The notes under the pieces: generated by a model
What the model saw: only the letters and a program-made list of their open reading frames with translations
Database searches by the model: none
What the model was told of the DNA's origin: nothing
Translations under genes and position numbers: made by a program
Assembly (NCBI GenBank): GCA_027491485.1
Contig: JAOZGR010000002.1
Location: 1-64,000, forward strand
Length of the DNA stretch: 64,000 nt
Direction of reading: 5' to 3'
Source: Thermoproteota archaeon
GTDB taxonomy: Archaea; Korarchaeota; Korarchaeia; Korarchaeales; Korarchaeaceae
Shown here: positions 31,943 to 40,765 of the stretch, in pieces
Numbering within the stretch: the stretch's first letter is position 1
Layout of the letters: each line of letters opens with the position of its first letter

Positions 31943-33509
31943 GAACTACCCTTAGACTATCGCTCTTTACAGCCTCTACTATTCTCCTTCCTATAGGGCT
32001 ACTTTTAGCCAAGGTAATCTTGCCTTTAGCATCTGTCATTAATGTAGCTATCTCCCTATTCCCTGAGTAGAGGGTAACCTCCGTCTCTGCTAATTCAGGA
32101 CCTAAGTCAAGGATTATCGTATGTTTCCTCTTCCTCAGCCTGTATCTTATAGGAGCTTCAACGCCCTCAGGTAGCTCATGTCTAGGACCTCTACCTCTCA
32201 CTGGCATAACTACCACTTCGTCACCGAATGTATAGATTTCATATTCCACGGAATCTGTCTCGAAATCCCTAACTAAGACGACTGGCCTTGCTAGACTTAC
32301 ATCTTTCATGCCAGCTGGCATCTTTACGGTTATCTTAAGACTATAGACCTTCTGTATCCTCCCATCTTTGATGAAAATGACTGTATCTACCACATGAGGA
32401 AGAACTCCTAGGTCAACTCTACCGATGAACCTCTGGATGGCTTCTATTGGGAACCCACAGTGGATCACTCCTACCATACCTATACCAGCTAATCTCATGT
32501 CCACGAATATCTTGAAATCTTGAGTCTTCCTCATTTCATCGAAGATCACATAATCTGGTCTCACTAGAAGTAAGAGATCTGCCGTATTCTCAAAGGAGCC
32601 TGCTAACCTACCATACTGGGTTACCTCAGGACCAACTTGGAGGTCTCTGGGAGATTCTATTGTCTTGACGATCTTTCCTCCTGCCCTATAAAATTCTGCT
32701 AAAGCGCTGGCAAAGGTGGTCTTGCCCGCCCCAGGTGGTCCAGCTATTAGGATACCCTCTGCTCTCTCCCTTAGCCTTCTCTTCAACTTATCGCTCAGTT
32801 CATAGTCATCCAATGTTACCTTAACTAGGGGTCTTACTGCGGTAATCTCTATTCCATCTGAAAAGGGAGGAAAAGCTACCAAGATCCTGAAGTCTTCCAG
32901 CTGTATGACATAGGCGTCTCCGTATTTCACTTCTATGAATGCACTTGGATCCGTCTTAGCTCTCTCTAATACCTCGTAAGCAATTGTTCTAACCTCGTAC
33001 TCTTCCATAGGGTTGTCAGATAACTTTACTAGGCGGAATTCCCCTGGCCTTCCCTTCTTTGCCATTGGAGGAGCTCCCTCCTTGAGATGTATGCTCATAG
33101 TCGATTCGTCAAAGAAGTTATAAAGCCTAAACTCACCGTACTCGGGACCAATGTAAATCACATCAACGCCCCTTGCTCTTAGAGAGAGAGTGGTCACCCT
33201 ATCACCAGTAATTACTTTACCTTTCGTCTTTTCCGCTAGCTCAGCCAATGCGTTCAGTCCCCTTGACTGATGGTGTTCTATCGAGACCTTACTAATGTAT
33301 CCCTCCCTCTCCAAATCCCTTAGCCACACAACTTCAGTTATGGCACCAATTGAAAACCTGTCTCCTTGAGAAGCCCTATCCTCTATTTGAGACATAATTT
33401 CAGACGGTATAACTATTACCGAGTCTTTAATTATGGATTTCCCCGGCTCATACCTTAGGAGAGCCCTCAGCAGCACATCTTTGCTGACCACTAAAACTTC
33501 CTTACTCAT
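31926..33509 (-). CDS. PIN-ATPase-KH protein (COG1855)
   Basis: Archaeal three-part protein of 527 residues. Residues about 1-130 are a PIN-like nuclease domain (VIPSEIMSQIE...VITGDRVTTLSLRARGVDVIYIG), residues about 225-400 a secretion/PilT-like RecA ATPase with Walker A AGPPGAGKTTFA and Walker B VIFDEMR, and the C-terminus ends in KH/R3H-like RNA-binding beta strands. The biological role is not established; RNA processing is the usual suggestion. Its ATG is 28 nt from a TATA block (about 33531-33543) shared with the divergent IPK gene. Confidence 0.9.
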   Translation of the reverse strand: MSKEVLVVSKDVLLRALLRYEPGKSIIKDSVIVIPSEIMSQIEDRASQGDRFSIGAITEVVWLRDLEREGYISKVSIEHHQSRGLNALAELAEKTKGKVITGDRVTTLSLRARGVDVIYIGPEYGEFRLYNFFDESTMSIHLKEGAPPMAKKGRPGEFRLVKLSDNPMEEYEVRTIAYEVLERAKTDPSAFIEVKYGDAYVIQLEDFRILVAFPPFSDGIEITAVRPLVKVTLDDYELSDKLKRRLRERAEGILIAGPPGAGKTTFASALAEFYRAGGKIVKTIESPRDLQVGPEVTQYGRLAGSFENTADLLLLVRPDYVIFDEMRKTQDFKIFVDMRLAGIGMVGVIHCGFPIEAIQRFIGRVDLGVLPHVVDTVIFIKDGRIQKVYSLKITVKMPAGMKDVSLARPVVLVRDFETDSVEYEIYTFGDEVVVMPVRGRGPRHELPEGVEAPIRYRLRKRKHTIILDLGPELAETEVTLYSGNREIATLMTDAKGKITLAKSSPIGRRIVEAVKSDSLRVVPREES

Positions 33510-33530
33510 CCTCTTAAAGGTGCCATAAAG

Positions 33531-33543
33531 GGTTATAAATTAT
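33531..33543. promoter_or_regulatory. shared TATA block, COG1855 gene / IPK gene
   Basis: GTTATAAATTATT on plus and its complement on minus sit about 25 nt before the GTG of IPK (33562) and 28 nt before the ATG of the COG1855 gene (33509). Nothing else in the 52-bp spacer looks like a second promoter, so both genes appear to use this block and to be leaderless or nearly so. Confidence 0.5.
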
Positions 33544-33561
33544 TACTGAGGACAAGTTTTT

Positions 33562-34308
33562 GTGTTCTACCTCAAGCTAGGAGGTTCCCTAATAACGGAA
33601 AAGAGATCCGGTGAGCAGAGAGTCAGGGACCAGGTAGTGAGGGACATATCACGGGATATCCGGGATTTCTTGCATGGGAATGATATAGTGTTGGCACATG
33701 GAGCCGGCTCCTTTGGACACGTACCGGTGGCCAAGTACGGACTAGATAGGGGTTTATCTAAGGGACATGAGATTGAAGCATCGGAGGTATTTGTTAGTGT
33801 CAGCAGGTTAAATTGCCACATTTCATTAATAATGCAGGAAGAAGGAGTGCCTGTGGTTCCTGTACCTGCTAGATCCATTTTCTACCGAGAAAAGGATGGG
33901 CGCGTTATAGCACATTTAGAGACAGTCTCAGAACTCCTAAGAAAAGGGTTCATTCCCCTTACTCATGGAGATTTGATTGCTGATTGTCTGAGTGGAGTGT
34001 ACGTACTGTCGGCAGATGAGGTTCCCCTCTACTTGTTGCCACTGGGGCTCAGAGAGGTTATATTCCTAACCGATGTTCCGGGGGTGCTTGGTCCGGATGG
34101 CAGGGTGCTTGATGTGGTCAGCGAAGATGATGTGGTAAAAATCGAGAGCAGAGCTGCAAAGGATGTAACTGGTTCTATGCTAGGAAAGCTTTCTAGGGCA
34201 TTTCAGTTAGCTCACAAAGGTGTAAAAGTAATAATAGCAGGATATTATAATAGAGGAGACCTTAAGAAGATTCTAGACGGAGAAGTAGGAACTAAAATAG
34301 TGATTTAA
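33562..34308 (+). CDS. ipk: isopentenyl phosphate kinase
   Basis: Amino-acid-kinase-fold enzyme that phosphorylates isopentenyl phosphate in the archaeal mevalonate pathway leading to isoprenoid lipids. KLGGSLIT at the N-terminus, GAGSFGHVPVAKYG with the catalytic-type histidine (H53), HGDLIAD, LTDVPGV and DVTGSMLGKL are all present. Length 248 agrees. The start is GTG at 33562, probably leaderless. The 3' end overlaps the DUF655 gene by 4 nt. Confidence 0.95.
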   Translation: MFYLKLGGSLITEKRSGEQRVRDQVVRDISRDIRDFLHGNDIVLAHGAGSFGHVPVAKYGLDRGLSKGHEIEASEVFVSVSRLNCHISLIMQEEGVPVVPVPARSIFYREKDGRVIAHLETVSELLRKGFIPLTHGDLIADCLSGVYVLSADEVPLYLLPLGLREVIFLTDVPGVLGPDGRVLDVVSEDDVVKIESRAAKDVTGSMLGKLSRAFQLAHKGVKVIIAGYYNRGDLKKILDGEVGTKIVI

Positions 34309-34874
34309 ATGAGATCTTCTTCCTCTAAAATGCTCTTCGGGGCCACTAGTATGAAGTACTTCTCATTGCCCATTAGCTCCTCCAATGCTCTCTTAGCGAG
34401 AAGCTCCGCGGGGTTTTTCAGCCCAGTTCTATTAGAGACATCTATGTAGCTTGTAAACGGTCTTTTATTCCTCTCCTCTAGTATCTTCATCAACGTCTTC
34501 TTTCCTACACCAGGAAGGAGTTCTAGTTGGTGTAGTCTTGGGGTTATTGGCATACTCTCATTGAATATATTTACGAAAAAACTCTCGCCTTCTTGAATTA
34601 TCTTGTGAACGATGGGCTCTAAGAGCATTCTGGATGATGGTACTATTTCTTCATAGTCCAAGTACCTGAGGAACTTACTAACTTCTTGTCTGGGGCCCTT
34701 ACCCACGTAGACTTTCATCATGGGAGCAACGGTGGCATTGGGCTTGAGAAGGAATTCCATTAGTATGAAGAATCTATCTCCAATTAGCTGAACTCTCCTC
34801 CTAGCCTCGTCGACATGTAGGATATACGCCCAGCTATCATGGGGTCTCCTCCTGCCGGGTATGTATCTCCACAT
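34305..34874 (-). CDS. DUF655 RNA-binding-like protein
   Basis: Archaeal protein family of about 190 residues with an N-terminal OB-like beta region (RRVQLIGDRFFILMEFLLKPNATV...VYVGKGP) and a C-terminal helix-hairpin-helix part (HQLELLPGVGKKTLMKILEERNKRPFTSYIDVSNRTGLKNPAELLAKRALEELMG). The L21e-Rpo4-DUF655 order is conserved in archaea and implies a link with transcription or ribosome biogenesis. ATG 34874 is preferred over an upstream GTG at 34883 because GGTGTT precedes it. Confidence 0.88.
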   Translation of the reverse strand: MWRYIPGRRRPHDSWAYILHVDEARRRVQLIGDRFFILMEFLLKPNATVAPMMKVYVGKGPRQEVSKFLRYLDYEEIVPSSRMLLEPIVHKIIQEGESFFVNIFNESMPITPRLHQLELLPGVGKKTLMKILEERNKRPFTSYIDVSNRTGLKNPAELLAKRALEELMGNEKYFILVAPKSILEEEDLI

Positions 34875-34895
34875 TAGTAACACCGGTAAGTATCT

Positions 34896-35261
34896 TTACT
34901 CCTTTAGGGCCCTCAATAAGTTAAGCATTTCCTTGTAATCAGCCTGTGTGAGAAGAGGATAATCCTTGTACAAATAGGCCTTTATTTCATCCTCCTTCTC
35001 AGGGAGAATGTTAACTAGCATGACAGCATGCTCCTCTGATAAGTTATACTTGTTTATAAGCTCGTTAACGACTTCTCTGGCCTTCTGAGCATCCTCTACC
35101 TTAGTGAACTTGGAGAGATATACTATAAGCCTTTTCTGGTCTAGATTTAGTTTATCCATGCTTTTAGTCCATTTATCGAACACTAGAGTCTTTACCTCAG
35201 CTAGAGTCAATGGTTTCTTTATCTTTGCTGCCTCTTGATTGGATTCTGGCAAGGGGCACAT
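34896..35261 (-). CDS. rpoF: RNA polymerase subunit Rpo4 (F)
   Basis: Partner of Rpo7 in the polymerase stalk. The Rpb4-like helical core is visible (LTLAEVKTLVFDKW...LDQKRLIVYLSKFTKVEDAQKAREVVNELINKYNLSEEHAVMLVNILPEKEDEIKAYL). It sits between L21e and DUF655 as in many archaea. AGGAGG abuts the ATG at 35261 without spacing, so translation may actually begin at TTG 35252, losing three residues. Confidence 0.95.
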   Translation of the reverse strand: MCPLPESNQEAAKIKKPLTLAEVKTLVFDKWTKSMDKLNLDQKRLIVYLSKFTKVEDAQKAREVVNELINKYNLSEEHAVMLVNILPEKEDEIKAYLYKDYPLLTQADYKEMLNLLRALKE

Positions 35262-35265
35262 CCTC

Positions 35266-35568
35266 CTAACTAGATTCCTTATGCTTCTTCAAGTGAACGG
35301 GTAGAACTATTAAATGTTTTACCTTATTACCCAACTTCACATCCACAAGGTAGGCAAGCCCCCTCTTTCCCACTACTACACCGACCTTCCCCTGGTATCG
35401 CCTGTGAGGCATTCCCCTTCTAATGGAGGGATCCACATCTATGACGACCTTGTCCCCTATCTCAAATTCTCTCAGGTATTTGGCTGGAGAAGGCCTTCCC
35501 TTCTCTCTTGGCGTTTTAGAGAGGAAGTCCCTCGACTTATAGAGGAATCCAAATGATCTCCTTCCCAT
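35266..35568 (-). CDS. rpl21e: ribosomal protein L21e
   Basis: Large-subunit protein of 100 residues with the family pattern FGFLYKSRDFLSKTPREKGRPS...LREFEIGDKVVIDVDPSIRRGMPHRRYQGKVGVVVGKRG. Co-directional with pus10 upstream (ATG right after the pus10 stop) and rpoF downstream after 4 nt, forming a conserved archaeal gene string. Confidence 0.97.
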   Translation of the reverse strand: MGRRSFGFLYKSRDFLSKTPREKGRPSPAKYLREFEIGDKVVIDVDPSIRRGMPHRRYQGKVGVVVGKRGLAYLVDVKLGNKVKHLIVLPVHLKKHKESS

Positions 35569-36798
35569 TCACATCACCTGTTGACTATTATCAAGTACCT
35601 CTAACACATCCAGCTCCCTACAAAAAGATTTTTTCCCCAGTATTTCTGACACGCTCGGCGTAGTTCTACCATTATCTCCGGATATAAGTTCCTTGACGTA
35701 GAGGCCCCCATCGCATAGAACTCTCATCTCAAATATATTTTTCCCGATCTTCATGGTCTTGACATCATATACCTTCTTAGTCCTCACAATATCAGCCCTT
35801 CTCCACGCTACCCTCTGCGGCGTCCTCTGCTTTATTACTCCCCTAAGGGAACTCTCCAGTTTCTCCAGTTCATCCTCACTTATATCTCCTTCTACTTCCA
35901 CTAATGCCCTGTACAGCTTCCTAACGAACGGAGATCCCTCCTTTATCTTCGCTACTTCCTTACGATTAGAGTACCTTAAGCCAATTACTTCTATCTTTTC
36001 CTTCCATCTATCATTTATCCTCTTAGATACATCTTCTAAATCTAGCCTCCTCTTTTTAGGTGAAATTATCTCCATTACAAAGGGCCTACCCATCCCTAGC
36101 ATTCTAGCATCTACATCTTCTCTTCCAGCAGCATGCAGTACATAATCCTCTGAGATGAAGGCTTCCTTGATCACTTCTCCTATCATACCTTCCACGGAGC
36201 CCTCGGCTATCTTGCCAGTCCAATTACATTTCTCGCATCCTTGTCCATTACAGTGCTGGCATATTCTCCTCGATTGAGATATGCCCCTCTCTAATTTTCT
36301 ATATCTGCCATAAACGAAAACTGGAGCCACTTTAATGAGAGCATCCTTTAGAGAAAAATCAAAGATTACCTCAACGTCCGCTTCTTTACTTATACGCCTC
36401 CCCGTCTTAGCAGAAAGTAGTAGGTCAAGCCACTTGATTAGAGTTACCTTAACTGATTCCATAGTAGGGGGATTATAGCTGGCCCTTATTCTATCCTCCT
36501 TCTCGATAATGTCGGGAGGTAAGATAACACCAGCTTTTATGGAGTAGTATTCTATGTATTCAAGCTTGTTAAGGGCTTTCTCGAGGAGGTATTCTATGTT
36601 TTCAGATATGGTATCTGAGCATATTATACAGGCTTCCTTCCCCGAGCTAACTAGTCTATCGAGTATGAAGGATAAGGAGAGGCCCTTCACATAGTTAGGG
36701 AACTCCTTTAGCAGCGTACCTATGAGACTGCCCAAGCAGTAGGGACAGAGGGGTCCTCGTTCCCTCACTATTCGCGAGACTATGCTAAAATCATCCAC
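35569..36798 (-). CDS. pus10: tRNA pseudouridine synthase Pus10
   Basis: Makes pseudouridine 54/55 in archaeal tRNA. The N-terminal THUMP-like region has zinc cysteines (LCPYCLGSL near residue 17-25; CQHCNGQGCEKCNW near 189-202), and the catalytic domain has HAAGREDVDARMLGMGRPFVMEI with the catalytic aspartate, and KVYDVKTMKIG...CDGGLYVKELISGDNGRTTPSVSEIL near the end. It overlaps the SRP54 gene by 8 nt and ends immediately before L21e. Confidence 0.95.
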   Translation of the reverse strand: MDDFSIVSRIVRERGPLCPYCLGSLIGTLLKEFPNYVKGLSLSFILDRLVSSGKEACIICSDTISENIEYLLEKALNKLEYIEYYSIKAGVILPPDIIEKEDRIRASYNPPTMESVKVTLIKWLDLLLSAKTGRRISKEADVEVIFDFSLKDALIKVAPVFVYGRYRKLERGISQSRRICQHCNGQGCEKCNWTGKIAEGSVEGMIGEVIKEAFISEDYVLHAAGREDVDARMLGMGRPFVMEIISPKKRRLDLEDVSKRINDRWKEKIEVIGLRYSNRKEVAKIKEGSPFVRKLYRALVEVEGDISEDELEKLESSLRGVIKQRTPQRVAWRRADIVRTKKVYDVKTMKIGKNIFEMRVLCDGGLYVKELISGDNGRTTPSVSEILGKKSFCRELDVLEVLDNSQQVM

Positions 36799-38107
36799 CC
36801 AATCCCATCCTCCTAACGATCCGTCTCATCTTAGCAGGAGAGGACATCGATTCCATGAGTTTCTTCACTTGATTGTACGACCTCAGCAGCCTTCTCACAT
36901 CTTTAGCTGTGGTTCCTGATCCTCTAGCTATTCTCTCTATCCTGGTTCCTCTTATTACAGATGGATCCATTCTCTCCTCCATGGTCATAGAATTAATTAT
37001 AGCAACCCACCTATCGACATCTGAACTATCTATATTGAGATTAGGTACCCTTGGCCCTATACCTGGAATCATCTCGAGGAGCTTATCTAGGGGTCCCGCC
37101 TTCTTCAGCTGTGTTAGATATTCCTTAAAATCCTCTAGATTGAATCTTCCTCTAGATATCTTTTCTAGAAGTTCGGTCTCTCTAAAGGCATCCTCCACTT
37201 TTTTAGCTAGTTCTACTATGTCTCCACCCCCAAGTAATCTGGAGACAAACTTGTCTGGTTCGAATCTCTCGATGTCCTCCAGTTTCTCCCCTGTTCCAAT
37301 GAAATATATAGGTGCTCCAGCCGCAGCTACTGCAGAAAGGGCCCCTCCCCCCTTCGCAGCACCATCTAGCTTCGTGACTACAACACCTCCTACAGGTATG
37401 CTCTCGGCAAAGGCGCTCGCCTGACTGTATGCCTCTTGCCCTATAGTTCCATCAATGACCAAGAGCACGAGGTCCGGTTCAGTTGCTCTGAAGTACTCGC
37501 CTAATTCTTTCATTAATCCTCTCTCATCTTTATGCCTGCCTGCTGTATCTACTATTACTATGTTATACTTATCCCTCCTGAACCTTTCAATGCCCTCCTT
37601 CATTATCTCCACGGGGTCGTTCACATCCTTCCAAAAAACAGGGATCTCTCCTTGTAACATCTGCTCCAACTGTAACTTTGTGGCAGGTCTTATAACATCA
37701 GAGGAGATGACAGCCACCTTTCCGTACCTCTTAGAGAACCATTTTGCCAGTTTAGCGACTGTTGTGGTTTTGCCTGAACCCTCTATTCCCACTATCAGAA
37801 TCACATTTGTCTTCTTCTCTGCCAAAGGGAGGTCTTGTTTCTTGCCAAGTAGTTTTGTTAACTCCTCATAGAGGATCTTGACAGCGAGATCCCTCCTACT
37901 GAAGCCAGGTGGCGCTTCTTCCTTTAAGGCCCTCTCTTTTACCCTCTTGGATAATTCTAGGACCAGTTTCACATTAACATCGGCTTCAAGTAACGCCCTC
38001 TGTACATCCCTTAGGAAATCAGATATTACAGCCTCATCTATGATAGGTCTTCCTCTAAGCCTACTAATGGCGTTTCTAAGTGAGGAGCCGAGCTTATCTA
38101 GAACCAC
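36791..38107 (-). CDS. srp54: signal recognition particle protein SRP54
   Basis: GTPase that binds signal sequences and the 7S RNA encoded at 10796-11117. The N domain (about 1-90), G domain with GIEGSGKTTTVAKLA, DTAGRH and TKLDGAAKGG, and the M domain (about 300-438, with methionines and the RNA-binding basic helix RGTRIERIARGSGTTAKDVRRLL) are in order. The protein starts with GTG and is 438 long, as usual for archaea. It is 4 nt downstream of aIF5A and overlaps pus10. Confidence 0.97.
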   Translation of the reverse strand: MVLDKLGSSLRNAISRLRGRPIIDEAVISDFLRDVQRALLEADVNVKLVLELSKRVKERALKEEAPPGFSRRDLAVKILYEELTKLLGKKQDLPLAEKKTNVILIVGIEGSGKTTTVAKLAKWFSKRYGKVAVISSDVIRPATKLQLEQMLQGEIPVFWKDVNDPVEIMKEGIERFRRDKYNIVIVDTAGRHKDERGLMKELGEYFRATEPDLVLLVIDGTIGQEAYSQASAFAESIPVGGVVVTKLDGAAKGGGALSAVAAAGAPIYFIGTGEKLEDIERFEPDKFVSRLLGGGDIVELAKKVEDAFRETELLEKISRGRFNLEDFKEYLTQLKKAGPLDKLLEMIPGIGPRVPNLNIDSSDVDRWVAIINSMTMEERMDPSVIRGTRIERIARGSGTTAKDVRRLLRSYNQVKKLMESMSSPAKMRRIVRRMGLGG

Positions 38108-38111
38108 TTAA

Positions 38112-38516
38112 CTAACCGCCGCCCCTGACCCTGACGATCTTCCTCTTGCCCATAGATTCCCAATACTCTACCTCCACGCCAGGCTGTAACTTCGGAGTAA
38201 TGTCCGGATCGCTGGGTTTAGGCAGCTCAAAGGTATCATATGTCTCTAGATCCATAAGCTGGACATTGTCCCCATACACATTGATGACCTGGGCTGATTT
38301 CTTGTCTACTATGGGTATCTCTATCATGGCATCTGCTGGATATATTTTAGATCTCCTAGAGCCATCGAATATGCCCCTAGCCTCTATCCTTACTTTTGCT
38401 GCGCCGTGCTTACCCGGTTTTGACTTAGAAACATCTAGAACTTCGCAGGGCTCCCCATCTATCACTATATAGCTTCCCTTCCGTAGATCACCTGCATAAC
38501 CTCTGGTAACAGACAA
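38112..38516 (-). CDS. eif5a: translation initiation factor 5A
   Basis: aIF5A aids peptide-bond formation at difficult sequences. The N-terminal SH3-like domain carries the hypusination loop SKPGKHGAAK (K36 is the modified lysine in the family), and the C-terminal OB domain follows (QVINVYGDNVQLMDLETYDTFELPKP). Length 134 is normal. It starts with TTG at 38516, 29 nt downstream of S9. Confidence 0.97.
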   Translation of the reverse strand: MSVTRGYAGDLRKGSYIVIDGEPCEVLDVSKSKPGKHGAAKVRIEARGIFDGSRRSKIYPADAMIEIPIVDKKSAQVINVYGDNVQLMDLETYDTFELPKPSDPDITPKLQPGVEVEYWESMGKRKIVRVRGGG

Positions 38517-38545
38517 AAGTATCCCTCTTAGAAAGAAAAAGTATG

Positions 38546-38965
38546 TTACCTATAAGACTTCTGGAACCTGGCTCTCGCGCTCCTTCCACCATACTTCTTC
38601 GGCTCTGTCTGCCTTGGATCTCCCTTCAGTATAGTCTTATCGTATTCTTTGTAGAGCTCCTTGAGGTATTCACTGCCTGTATATTCGACAAGTGCTCGCC
38701 CAACGGCCATCCTCACGGCATCAGCTTGCGCCATGAAACCACCGCCCTTAACTTTCACGTAGATATCGATGTCCCCTATGTAGTCCTTGGCTAGCCATAG
38801 GGGCTCGAGTATTTTCATTCTGATAAATTCATTTGGGGCATAAACCTCTACTGGAAAGCCATTTATGTAAAGCCTCCCGGAGCCTTTCCTTATAACTGCC
38901 ATAGCCCTGGCTGTTTTTCTCCTAGAGGAGGCCAGGGCCAGTACTCCATCACCCTTGCTCGGCAT
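38546..38965 (-). CDS. rps9: ribosomal protein S9
   Basis: uS9, 139 residues, with the diagnostic GGGFMAQADAVRMAVGRAL segment and the basic C-terminal tail ending KYGGRSARARFQKSYR that reaches the P-site tRNA. It overlaps the L13 gene end by 17 nt. In many archaea rpoN and rpoK follow S9; here aIF5A follows and neither subunit gene is present. Confidence 0.97.
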   Translation of the reverse strand: MPSKGDGVLALASSRRKTARAMAVIRKGSGRLYINGFPVEVYAPNEFIRMKILEPLWLAKDYIGDIDIYVKVKGGGFMAQADAVRMAVGRALVEYTGSEYLKELYKEYDKTILKGDPRQTEPKKYGGRSARARFQKSYR

Positions 38966-39440
38966 ATTTTACCCCCTTCCACCCTAGTTCCTTCGATAGC
39001 CAAAGCACTGTGACATATCTTTTGCTCTTCTTAGGCCTTAGTGATTCGACCGTATATTTAATATATCTGTTTGGGTCTTCCTTTAGTCCTACGTCTTTCT
39101 CTACATCCTTTAGCTCCTCAGGAACTCCAATATATACTCTTAACCTCCTAATAGCCTCTCTGCCCTTTGCTTTCTTTATAGGAAGCATCCCCTTCACGGT
39201 TTTCCAAACTATCCTGTCCGGAGTTCTCGGTTGGATGGGGGACTTCCTAGGATGAATAGTACTCTGGATGGACCTCCTTTTCTTGTATTTCTCTAAGATG
39301 GTCCTCGGGTTTCCAGTTATGATTGCCTTTTCGGCATTTACTATCGCCACTCTCTTACCCTTGAGGAGTTCCTTCGCAACGAAGGAAGCGATTCTCCCGA
39401 GGATCTTACCATCAGCATCTACTACTAAGTCGAAGTTCAT
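38949..39440 (-). CDS. rpl13: ribosomal protein L13
   Basis: uL13 with VVDADGKILGRIASFVAKELLKGKRVAIVNAEKAIITG and the MLPIKKAKGREAIRRLRVYIGVP motif. A TTG at 39458 begins a longer frame, but ATG 39440 has AGGGGG 6-7 nt upstream and gives the family N-terminus MNFDLVVDADGK. It lies between L18e and S9 as in the archaeal L18e-L13-S9 cluster. Confidence 0.97.
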   Translation of the reverse strand: MNFDLVVDADGKILGRIASFVAKELLKGKRVAIVNAEKAIITGNPRTILEKYKKRRSIQSTIHPRKSPIQPRTPDRIVWKTVKGMLPIKKAKGREAIRRLRVYIGVPEELKDVEKDVGLKEDPNRYIKYTVESLRPKKSKRYVTVLWLSKELGWKGVKYAEQG

Positions 39441-39450
39441 ACATATCCCC

Positions 39451-39819
39451 CTATGCAACTATCCTAGTATTTGAACCCTTGGGGTTCTCATCCACATACT
39501 GGTCTAAGGGAACTGCTCTTCCTCCTGCTTCTTCTATCTTCCTCTTAGCAGCGGCTGAGAAGCTCATTGCAGCAACTACTACAGGTTTAGTTATCTCGCC
39601 CTCCCCCAAGACTTTACCAGGCACTATGACTGCAGAGGCGCCCTCTGAATACTTGTCTATTTTCCAGAGATTAACCTCTATTCTAGACCGTGTAGGCTTC
39701 CTGAGCCTATTAGCTACATCCCTCCATATTGGAGCATTATTTACCCTAGAAGCCTTTTCGAGCTTGTTTATCATCCTAATCAACCTAGGATTTGTTGGGC
39801 CAGTTGGCTTCAATGCCAT
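39451..39819 (-). CDS. rpl18e: ribosomal protein L18e
   Basis: Eukaryote-type large subunit protein related in fold to L15. MALKPTGPTNPRLIRMINKLEKASRVNNAPIWRDVANRLRKPTRSRIEVNLWKI is highly characteristic, and the C-terminus has AAKRKIEEAGGRAVPL. First gene of the L18e-L13-S9 string, separated from the upstream rpo3 by a tRNA-Leu gene. Confidence 0.97.
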   Translation of the reverse strand: MALKPTGPTNPRLIRMINKLEKASRVNNAPIWRDVANRLRKPTRSRIEVNLWKIDKYSEGASAVIVPGKVLGEGEITKPVVVAAMSFSAAAKRKIEEAGGRAVPLDQYVDENPKGSNTRIVA

Positions 39820-39863
39820 CCTCCTCTCACATAAGCGGTATTGGCTTTAATAAAGATGCCTAG

Positions 39864-39950
39864 TGCGGGGGGTGGGATTTGAACCCACGCGGGCCTGACG
39901 CCCACCCGCCCCTCAAGCGGGCGCCTTGGACCTGGCTTGGCTACCCCCGC
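39864..39950 (-). tRNA. tRNA-Leu (GAG)
   Basis: Type II tRNA on the minus strand: acceptor GCGGGGG/CCCCCGC, anticodon stem CCCGC around loop TTGAGGG (anticodon GAG), long variable arm and T-arm GGGTTCAAATCCC. No CCA encoded. A TATA-like GCTTTTAATAGG lies about 30 nt upstream (39977-39988), so it can be transcribed separately although it sits inside the rpo3/L18e string. Confidence 0.96.
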
Positions 39951-39991
39951 CACCTATTCCCTAAGTAAGGATTCTCCTATTAAAAGCTTAA

Positions 39992-40765
39992 TCATCCTAC
40001 CTTATTCAAGAAATCCGAGAATTTTAATTTTAGTTGGTTTACCGCTTCTAGGAATATATCGCTAGCTGATAGGGAGCCTGTGCTCTCATATCTCAAGATT
40101 ATCTTGCTTTCATCCCACTTCCTCTCAACTTTATCGGGTTTGTCTAGTCTGCACCTTTCTAAAGCCTCAAGACAGCCAGGGCATTTAACTGGATAGTTTA
40201 CCAGAAGCACGCCTTTTTTCTCCTCTATACATGCCTCGCATGGTGATATATCACAGTCCTTTTTCAGCGAGCTATCTAATTCATATATAGGCATATAGCT
40301 GTAACCGATTGCGGCTGCGGGTTGCCACTTAGAGTGATCTTTTCCCCTACCAAGTCTCGCTATCGCTTGTAGCCTAATTCTCTGGCCTTTCCTCATCTTT
40401 ATTATTGGGATCTTCTCGTTAGCTGGCACGATGAGTGGATCGGATGATTCTAAATCTCCAGAATAGATCACTTCGATAGGCTCCTTTGCTTCCTTATTTA
40501 GCTCCAGTACAACGGTCCTCTCCGGATCAACTCTCACTATATTAAGGTCTGTCTTTAGGGGGATCATAGCTAGTCTATGGGCTATATATTCATCGAAGAA
40601 TGGTGTGGTATTTTCAAAGAAGATGACTTCATCGACAGCAAATATAGGGACTTCAGAAGTTACTGCTCTCCTGAGAGCGTTAGCGAGTGAGGGATTTGAA
40701 TCCTCTATAACAACAACGGCTTTTTCATGACTAATCTCAATTATCTTAGCCCTCAATATCTTCAC
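39992..40765 (-). CDS. rpoD: RNA polymerase subunit Rpo3 (D) with cysteine cluster domain
   Basis: Alpha-like assembly subunit, pairing with Rpo11. The alpha-motif region (SLANALRRAVTSEVPIFAVDEVIFFENTTPFFDEYIAHRLAMIPL) is intact. Inserted domain 3 carries six cysteines, C171, C176, C179, C195, C198 and C205, resembling the 4Fe-4S-binding ferredoxin-like insert of crenarchaeal Rpo3. Starts are GTG 40765 or TTG 40756. It overlaps the upstream unknown gene by 20 nt, so that gene is translationally coupled to a core polymerase subunit. Confidence 0.96.
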   Translation of the reverse strand: MKILRAKIIEISHEKAVVVIEDSNPSLANALRRAVTSEVPIFAVDEVIFFENTTPFFDEYIAHRLAMIPLKTDLNIVRVDPERTVVLELNKEAKEPIEVIYSGDLESSDPLIVPANEKIPIIKMRKGQRIRLQAIARLGRGKDHSKWQPAAAIGYSYMPIYELDSSLKKDCDISPCEACIEEKKGVLLVNYPVKCPGCLEALERCRLDKPDKVERKWDESKIILRYESTGSLSASDIFLEAVNQLKLKFSDFLNKVG

